Assembly (NCBI GenBank): GCA_964449115.1
Contig: CAYUXW010000007.1
Coordinates: 1 to 64,000 of the forward strand
Source: UBA1783 sp964449115
Lineage (GTDB): Bacteria; Bacillota_I; Bacilli_A; Erysipelotrichales; Erysipelotrichaceae
Reading direction: 5' to 3'
Length of the DNA stretch: 64,000 nt
Position 1 is the first letter of the stretch, and each line of letters opens with the position of its first letter. Below are positions 58,527 to 64,000 of this stretch, in pieces. Under the pieces are notes generated by a model. It saw only the letters and a list, made by a program, of their open reading frames with translations. It made no database searches and had not been told where the DNA came from. The position numbers and the translations under genes are program-made.

Positions 58527-59522
58527 ATGAAAGAAAAAATTAAAGTAATTTTAGATTGTGATACCGGCAGTGATGATGCTATCGCGATTATGATGGCTAT
58601 TCTGGCTGATGAAATTGATTTGGTAGGTATCTGTACAGTAGCAGGAAACAAGGCTTTGCATTATACTACTGAAAATACATTGGCTGTGGTAGAAGCATTA
58701 AACAGTGATGTAAAAGTTTATGCTGGCTGTCATGAAAGCATGGTTACTAAACTGCTTCCAACAAGAAGAGGAAGTTATAGTGGGTTTACCGGAGTAAAAG
58801 ATGAAGGTGATAAAGAACCTGAAATAACCTATCATAATGATCATTTACCTCTGCCAGTACCGACAAGAGAAGCTGAAAAGAAAAATGCTGTCTGCTGGCT
58901 GGTGGAAACACTTTTACAAGCCACAGAAAAGATTACAATGGTCGTAACTGGACCAATGACCAACCTGGCTATGGCTTTAAGAATTGAGCCGAAAATAGCT
59001 GATAATATTAAAGAGGTTGTTTTTATGGGTGGAGGCTTTAAGGTGTTTAATGCGACAAGATGCTCGGATTTTAACATCTGGGCTGATCCCGAAGCAGCCC
59101 AGATTGTCTTAACCAGCGGTATCAAGTGCACAATGGTACCTTTAGATGCTACTCATAAGGCCAACTTTGATTATGATGACTGCAAAAGGCTCAGAGCTAT
59201 GAATCATTTCGTTACTGATGCTGTAGCTGAAATGATTGAACAGAGAATTGAAGCTTACGATGCCTATCAGCCCCAGGCTGTTTTAGGAAGTGCTCCGATT
59301 CATGATGCCTTAGCTTTAGGTTATCTATTAGTTCCAGAAGTCTTGCAGGACATCAGATTTATGCGTGTAGATGTGGACTTTTCAGGTGGTATGGCTGATG
59401 GTCAGACAATTTGTGATACTAGAACATACCCTGACGATGAAAGAAACTGTTATGTAGCCTTGGATGCTGATAACAATCTGTTCCATCAATTGGTATTTTC
59501 ATTATTAGAGAAGGTGAATTAA
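58527..59522 (+). CDS. Nucleoside hydrolase (IunH family), second copy
   Basis: The 331-residue protein has N-terminal DCDTGSDDA (10-18) binding Ca, DFNIWADPEAAQIV in the middle and the catalytic HD of IHDALALGYL near the C-terminus. It therefore has the full active-site set, unlike the copy at 98. It hydrolyses nucleosides to base and ribose. The ribosome-binding site is modest (AAAGGT). The following gene, 1 nt away, is a pyridoxal-type kinase, so the two are cotranscribed from the promoter near 58490. The expected substrate is a pyrimidine or purine ribonucleoside. Confidence 0.93.
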   Translation: MKEKIKVILDCDTGSDDAIAIMMAILADEIDLVGICTVAGNKALHYTTENTLAVVEALNSDVKVYAGCHESMVTKLLPTRRGSYSGFTGVKDEGDKEPEITYHNDHLPLPVPTREAEKKNAVCWLVETLLQATEKITMVVTGPMTNLAMALRIEPKIADNIKEVVFMGGGFKVFNATRCSDFNIWADPEAAQIVLTSGIKCTMVPLDATHKANFDYDDCKRLRAMNHFVTDAVAEMIEQRIEAYDAYQPQAVLGSAPIHDALALGYLLVPEVLQDIRFMRVDVDFSGGMADGQTICDTRTYPDDERNCYVALDADNNLFHQLVFSLLEKVN

Positions 59523-59523
59523 G

Positions 59524-60357
59524 ATGAGTTATAAAAGAGTTTTAACTATTCAGGACATTTCATGTGTTGGTCAGTGTTCCTTAACGGTAGCACTGCCAGT
59601 TTTATCAAGCTGTGGGGTAGAGACGGCAATTTTGCCTTCAGCAGTTTTATCAACCCATACTGGTGGATTTAAAGGTTATACTTTTAGAGATTTGACCGAT
59701 GATATGATGCCAATTGCTGAACACTGGCAAAAAGAAAACATTCTATTTGATACGGTTTATAGCGGTTATTTAGGCAGTGCCAGACAGATAAATCATGTTT
59801 TAGAGATTACTGAAAGATTGCTTAAAAAAGATGGATACAGTATTGTTGATCCAGCAATGGCTGATAATGGCAAGCTTTACTATGGCTTTGACTTGGCTTT
59901 TGTCCAAGAGATGAAAAAACTGGTCTTTGCCAGTGATATCTGTCTTCCTAATATTACTGAAGCCTGTTTTTTAACAGAAACAGAATATAGGGAAGAATAT
60001 GATGAAGATTATACTGATGGTATACTGAAAAAATTATCTGCTGCAGGAGCTAAAACCATTGTACTTACTGGACTCAGTTATGATGATGAAACAACTGGAG
60101 TACTGATATTGGAAAATGGAGTTAAATCATACTACCGTCATAAAAAGATTGATAGAAAATATCATGGTACAGGTGATATCTATTCATCAGCTTTTACCGG
60201 GGCTTTAAACAGAGGAAAATCAGTTTATGAAAGTGCCAGAATAGCTGCTGATTTTGTGGTTAAATGTATTGAAAATACTATTACTGATGATAGTCACTGG
60301 TATGGAGTAAAATTTGAACCGCTGCTATATCAGCTAAGTTTAGAAGTCTTAGACTGA
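59524..60357 (+). CDS. Pyridoxamine/pyridoxal kinase family protein
   Basis: Ribokinase-fold kinase of 277 residues in the PdxY/PdxK group: N-terminal ISCVGQCSLTVALPVLSSCG, STHTGGF (substrate loop) and the ATP/catalytic HGTGDIYSSAF with Asp base. It would phosphorylate pyridoxal or pyridoxamine to PLP or PMP, serving the PLP enzymes GlyA, DgaE and GcvPB seen in this window. Its location after a nucleoside hydrolase could also suggest a nucleoside- or hydroxymethylpyrimidine-like substrate. The family assignment is firm, the exact substrate less so. Confidence 0.85.
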   Translation: MSYKRVLTIQDISCVGQCSLTVALPVLSSCGVETAILPSAVLSTHTGGFKGYTFRDLTDDMMPIAEHWQKENILFDTVYSGYLGSARQINHVLEITERLLKKDGYSIVDPAMADNGKLYYGFDLAFVQEMKKLVFASDICLPNITEACFLTETEYREEYDEDYTDGILKKLSAAGAKTIVLTGLSYDDETTGVLILENGVKSYYRHKKIDRKYHGTGDIYSSAFTGALNRGKSVYESARIAADFVVKCIENTITDDSHWYGVKFEPLLYQLSLEVLD

Positions 60358-60368
60358 TTTTACAGCTA

Positions 60369-60398
60369 TAAAAAACAGATAAGACTTGCCTTATCTGT
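60369..60398 (-). terminator. Terminator of the lplA-lpdA operon
   Basis: ACAGATAAG (60375-60383) pairs with CTTATCTGT (60390-60398). The A-run 60370-60375 gives a T-run on the minus strand. It may also stop the rightward kinase gene. Confidence 0.7.
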
Positions 60399-60408
60399 CA
60401 AATAATTA

Positions 60409-61749
60409 CTATTTACAACTATCCCAAATCATTTCCACGATTGTTGGATGAGGATGGATAGTTTTTTTAATCTGGGCCATTGTGAGTTTATTTTCAATAG
60501 CTAAAGCTAACTCTCCGACAATATTGGTAGCATTATTGCAGAGTAGCTGAGCACCAATCAATGTCTCTGTTTCAGTATCAAAGACCAGTTTCAGATAGCC
60601 ATTTTCACTATCTTCAATCAGACATTTGCCATTTGAACCAGTCAATATTTTTCTATTGAAGGTATTAAAGCCCTTTTCTTTAGCTTCTGCTTCCGTTAAG
60701 CCGACACTGGCAATTTCCGTATTGGTGTAAATACAGTTGGGAATGGTATTTTCACTGATTGTTTTGTTTTTATTTAAAATGACATCAATAACATTTTCTC
60801 CCTGAGCTATGGCTACATGGGCCAGTTGGATATTTGTGCTTCTTACATCACCAATGGCATAAATATTATTTACACTGGTTTGATAGTTTTCATCAGTTAC
60901 AATACCTCGATTAATTTCAATGTCTACATTTTCCAATAAATCTAGCGTATTGGCTTTTCTTCCAGTCGCTACAATAACCTGTTGAGCCCTGAGGGTAATT
61001 TCCTTGTCATTTTTATCCAGATAACTGACAGTTTTTTCATTATCCCTGTCACTTATTTCCAGTACTTTGGTTTTGGTGATTACTGAACAGCCCTGTTTCT
61101 TTAATGCCAGGGTGAGCTTTTGAGAAAGCTCTCTATCCATATTAAAGATGATCTGATCAGCCATTTCCAGAATGGTTACCTGTTTATCTAAATTCAGTAA
61201 GACAGTAGCCAGTTCAACTCCAATAATGCCACCTCCAATGATGATATAGCTATCTTTCAGGTTGAAATCATGTTCCAGTATTTCATCTGAAGTAATGGCT
61301 TTATCAATTCCTTTAATAGGAGCTTTAGCGACAACTGATCCAGCAGCTATCAAGATATTTTCAGCCTTGAAACTGGCAGTTTCGGTTTTAATAAGATTAT
61401 TTTCACAGATTCTGGCATGCTGGTTGATTATAGTTATTTTTTCCTTCTGCAGCTGTTTTTCAATAGAGCCTCTTAAAGAATCTACCACTTCATTTTTTCT
61501 GTTCAGCATCTTTTGATAATCATAATGGTAGTTTTCAATAACTATCCCATGCTTATTATTAGATGATAGATTTTTATACAGCTGGCTGCTGTGAATCAAA
61601 CATTTGGTCGGAATACAGCCTCGATTTAGACATGTCCCTCCGATTTTATTTTTTTCAAATAAGATGACACTTAAACCATTTTTAGCTGCCTTAAAAGCAG
61701 CCGTATAGCCTGCTGGTCCACCTCCTATTATCGCTAAATCATAAATCAT
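60409..61749 (-). CDS. lpdA: Dihydrolipoyl dehydrogenase
   Basis: FAD enzyme of 446 residues, slightly short for the family. It has an N-terminal FAD motif GGGPAG, redox disulfide GGTCLNRGCIPTK (Cys40, Cys45), NAD-binding GGGIIGVELA, ATGRKAN, and the C-terminal His-Glu pair in HPHPTIVEMIW. It reoxidises the lipoyl group of the glycine cleavage H-protein. It overlaps lplA by 11 nt and follows gcvPB. No lipoyl domain is fused to the N-terminus. Confidence 0.94.
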   Translation of the reverse strand: MIYDLAIIGGGPAGYTAAFKAAKNGLSVILFEKNKIGGTCLNRGCIPTKCLIHSSQLYKNLSSNNKHGIVIENYHYDYQKMLNRKNEVVDSLRGSIEKQLQKEKITIINQHARICENNLIKTETASFKAENILIAAGSVVAKAPIKGIDKAITSDEILEHDFNLKDSYIIIGGGIIGVELATVLLNLDKQVTILEMADQIIFNMDRELSQKLTLALKKQGCSVITKTKVLEISDRDNEKTVSYLDKNDKEITLRAQQVIVATGRKANTLDLLENVDIEINRGIVTDENYQTSVNNIYAIGDVRSTNIQLAHVAIAQGENVIDVILNKNKTISENTIPNCIYTNTEIASVGLTEAEAKEKGFNTFNRKILTGSNGKCLIEDSENGYLKLVFDTETETLIGAQLLCNNATNIVGELALAIENKLTMAQIKKTIHPHPTIVEMIWDSCK

Positions 61750-62707
61750 AAAGATTCCTCCTTTTTAACAATAGATCAATAATATCTTTATATTCTTTAC
61801 TTTCATCATAAAAGTAAAGATTATCATTCAGTTTTTTATTTAACAGGATAGTCTCCACTTTTTTTGGAAAGTCACTGTTTAAACAATCAGAAGAAATAGC
61901 TATATCTTCTATCTTATTATCGTTGAGATTGTAGGATATTTTTATTAGACCCCAATCAAACTTATTAGACTTACGGAAACTATAGTTTTTCTTTAGTCCG
62001 TAGATAAATTTTTCATCTTGATACGCTCTTGATAGCTTTTCTATTTTTTTAAAATCAACTTCGATAGGTTCACTTTTTTTCTGATAATAATTTTCAAAAC
62101 TGTTTAACAGTGCTTTTTTCAGCTCTTCTATGGTCAGTTTTTCATTTACCTCTTTTAAATTGATAACTCTGGATTTTACTGATTTTACATGTTTGCTTAA
62201 AAGTTTTTCTTTTGCCACATTTAAGTATTTTGACAATTTGTTTTTATCAACATCCACCATCAGGGTACCATGGTGCAGGCAGTTTCTACTGTTTAAATAA
62301 GCATGACCAGAAAACTTGTAGTTATCTATAACCAGATCATTTCGACCGCTTATTTCAGCCTGAATGTTTAAACTTTTCAAGGCATTTAAGATAATATGAT
62401 TATTTGTCTCTTTTTCATACTGGTCTTTGCTGGTAACAAAAGAGAAGTTTAAATTCCCCAAATCATGATAGACAGCTCCACCACCGGTTTTTCTTCTTAC
62501 TGGTTTGACTTCATCAAGTTTCATTAAATCTAGATTACATTCATCATAGATATTCTGATTTTTACCGATTACGACACAGTTTTTATTCTGCCATAAAAAC
62601 AATAGAGCACTATTAACAGGAAGAGTATCAGTGAGATACTCTTCCATAGCTAAATTTTTATAAGGGTCTAAACAATCAGTTTCAAGATAAAATATTTTAT
62701 TAATCAT
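61739..62707 (-). CDS. lplA: Lipoate-protein ligase A
   Basis: The 322-residue enzyme activates lipoate with ATP and attaches it to the acceptor Lys of lipoyl proteins, here probably the glycine cleavage H-protein. It has RRKTGGGAVYHDLGNLNFS and the catalytic Lys in NDLVIDNYKFSGHAY, with the C-terminal accessory domain of LplA. The ATG at 62707 overlaps the gcvPB stop by 8 nt; a TTG at 62713 is less likely. There is no strong ribosome-binding site, so translation is coupled to gcvPB. Confidence 0.93.
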   Translation of the reverse strand: MINKIFYLETDCLDPYKNLAMEEYLTDTLPVNSALLFLWQNKNCVVIGKNQNIYDECNLDLMKLDEVKPVRRKTGGGAVYHDLGNLNFSFVTSKDQYEKETNNHIILNALKSLNIQAEISGRNDLVIDNYKFSGHAYLNSRNCLHHGTLMVDVDKNKLSKYLNVAKEKLLSKHVKSVKSRVINLKEVNEKLTIEELKKALLNSFENYYQKKSEPIEVDFKKIEKLSRAYQDEKFIYGLKKNYSFRKSNKFDWGLIKISYNLNDNKIEDIAISSDCLNSDFPKKVETILLNKKLNDNLYFYDESKEYKDIIDLLLKRRNLYDL

Positions 62708-64000
62708 TTTCAAATTGATAGGTTAAAATCGGATTTCTAGCTGCCTGTACTTCATCTGGTCTGGTAATATAACATTTTGATGGAGCATTGTGCAGTTTAT
62801 CTGGATCACTTAGAGCAGTTTCATATAATTTGATAAAGATATCAGCTGCCTGATCTAAAGATTCCTTACTTTCAGTTTCTGTTGGCTCCAGCATTAAAGC
62901 TTCAGGCACAATCAGTGGGAAGTACATTGTTGGAGGATGGATACCGTAATCTAGACATCCTTTGGCAATATCCATCGCACTTACCTTATGTTCACGTTTC
63001 ATATTTTCTAAAGATAGAACAAATTCATGCATACAGATTAAATCGTAGGCAACATCATAGTGAGTTTTTAATTTGTTCATCAGGTAGTTGGCATTTAAAA
63101 CAGCATTACCACTGGCTTCAGGTATTCCTTCTTTACCTAATGATTTGATATAGGTTAAAGCTTTTATAACTACTAAAAAGTTTCCATAGAAGCTTCTAAC
63201 CTGACCCATTGTTTTGGCTGGTCTGTAGAAGTCGTAGTCGTCTTCATTTTTTTCAACTTCTAAAGCAGGAAGAAAATCTTTCAGAATATCTTTACAGCCA
63301 ACTGGACCTGATCCAGGACCACCACCTCCATGAGGAGTACTGAATGTTTTATGCAGGTTTAAATGCACACAGTCAAAGCCCATATCACCAGGTCTTACTC
63401 GCCCCATTATCGCATTCAGGTTAGCCCCATCGTAGTAGCAGAGTCCACCGGCATCATGGACAATTTTAGTGATTTCCAAAATATTTGGATCAAATAAACC
63501 CAATGTATTAGGATTAGTCAGCATCAGTCCAGCGGTATCATCACCAACTGCTTCTTTCAGTTTTTCAATATCAACTCCACCATTTTCATTAGAAGGAATA
63601 TTGACAACTTTAAAGCCAACCATTGTAGCGCTGGCAGGGTTGGTGCCATGAGCTGAATCAGGAACGATAATATTGACGCGTTTATGATCGTTTCTATCCT
63701 GATGATATTTTTTAATCAGAATCAGACCAGCATATTCACCATGAGCTCCAGCAGCAGGCTGAAAACTCATATCATCCATCCCGGTTATTTCACATAAAAG
63801 CTCTTTAGCTTCATAAAGAACTTCCAGACAGCCCTGGACAGTTTCTACAGGCTGCAGAGGATGAATGTTGGTGAAGTTTTTATCGGCAGCAACAGCCTCA
63901 TTAATTGAGGGATTATACTTCATCGTACAGCTTCCTAATGGATAAAACCCATTATTGACACCATGGGCCTCTTTAGCCAGCTCAGTGTAGTGCCTAGACA
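62700..64000 (-). CDS. gcvPB: Glycine dehydrogenase (decarboxylating) subunit 2, 5' part outside window
   Basis: P-protein beta subunit of the glycine cleavage system. The frame stays open to the window edge: before the internal Met at 63923 it reads NNGFYPLGSCTMKYNP, the conserved family segment, so that Met is not the start. The PLP lysine is in LNLHKTFSTPHGGGGPG. It releases CO2 from glycine and passes aminomethyl to the lipoyl H-protein. The split form (GcvPA and GcvPB) is typical of Firmicutes; gcvPA, gcvT and gcvH are probably to the right of the window. Confidence 0.95.
   Translation of the reverse strand, partial: SRHYTELAKEAHGVNNGFYPLGSCTMKYNPSINEAVAADKNFTNIHPLQPVETVQGCLEVLYEAKELLCEITGMDDMSFQPAAGAHGEYAGLILIKKYHQDRNDHKRVNIIVPDSAHGTNPASATMVGFKVVNIPSNENGGVDIEKLKEAVGDDTAGLMLTNPNTLGLFDPNILEITKIVHDAGGLCYYDGANLNAIMGRVRPGDMGFDCVHLNLHKTFSTPHGGGGPGSGPVGCKDILKDFLPALEVEKNEDDYDFYRPAKTMGQVRSFYGNFLVVIKALTYIKSLGKEGIPEASGNAVLNANYLMNKLKTHYDVAYDLICMHEFVLSLENMKREHKVSAMDIAKGCLDYGIHPPTMYFPLIVPEALMLEPTETESKESLDQAADIFIKLYETALSDPDKLHNAPSKCYITRPDEVQAARNPILTYQFEND

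Noticed and set aside
62700..63923. gcvPB beginning at the Met at 63923.
   Set aside because: The frame continues to the window edge and the residues before this Met (FYPLGSCT) are a conserved GcvPB segment, so the gene is truncated by the window.
1..64000. CRISPR arrays, prophage or insertion sequences.
   Set aside because: No regularly spaced direct repeats, integrase, transposase or terminal inverted repeats were seen in the window.

Overview
This AT-rich window reads like the chromosome of an anaerobic, fermentative, low-GC Firmicute, most like the Erysipelotrichia or a neighbouring lineage. The evidence is ribosome-binding sites of the AGGAGG type, UGA used as a stop, RNase J, a RapZ/YvcJ homologue, PRD-type PTS regulators, pyruvate:ferredoxin oxidoreductase, a two-subunit glycine cleavage P-protein and U32/M16C peptidases. 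The taxon is inferred from gene content only. No phage, insertion sequence, CRISPR array or rRNA gene was seen.

Region 1 (1-12.6 kb) is a nucleoside salvage island. A nucleoside hydrolase is divergent from a run of five nucleoside-phosphorylase paralogues (1260-2812 and 4296-6737), an adenosine/SAH/MTA deaminase-like amidohydrolase and a YczE-type membrane protein. A complete BmpA/NupABC-type nucleoside ABC importer follows. The paralogues occur as two translationally coupled pairs plus one stand-alone copy. In each pair one member has the phosphate-binding GDPxR-type loop but lacks the partner-site His. The other keeps the His but has lost the loop. This suggests obligate heteromers and is the most novel-looking item in the window.

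Region 2 (12.6-19.9 kb) is a dga-like operon. It holds a BglG-type PRD regulator split by an in-frame TAA, a small PRD-like protein, an SFCGS glycine-rich protein, DUF4312, DUF4311 and DUF4310 (a presumed uncharacterised transporter), a deacetylase-type amidohydrolase, and DgaE and DgaF homologues that would yield pyruvate and glyceraldehyde-3-phosphate.

Region 3 (19.9-34.1 kb) is mostly housekeeping: cdd-groL without groES, a ZIP metal transporter, six tRNA genes, small membrane proteins with an M16C protease, a DUF4097-like surface protein, glyA, a DUF2156-GNAT fusion, HIT-rmuC and a rhomboid protease.

Region 4 (34.2-47.6 kb) holds pyruvate:ferredoxin oxidoreductase, a zinc-ribbon membrane protein, a galactitol-type PTS operon (regulator, EIIA, class II aldolase, TIM-like isomerase, EIIB, EIIC), YjbQ and two lipoproteins.

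Region 5 (47.6-64 kb) holds a divergent metallophosphoesterase, RNase J, peptide deformylase, a HAD protein lacking the second catalytic Asp, rapZ, a U32 peptidase, two HAD phosphatases with a GH42 beta-galactosidase, a second nucleoside hydrolase with a pyridoxal-type kinase, and the end of a glycine cleavage cluster (gcvPB, lplA, lpdA) cut by the window edge. With glyA this gives one-carbon and glycine metabolism. Nucleoside uptake, phosphorolysis and dga-type aldolysis feed triose phosphate toward pyruvate oxidation.
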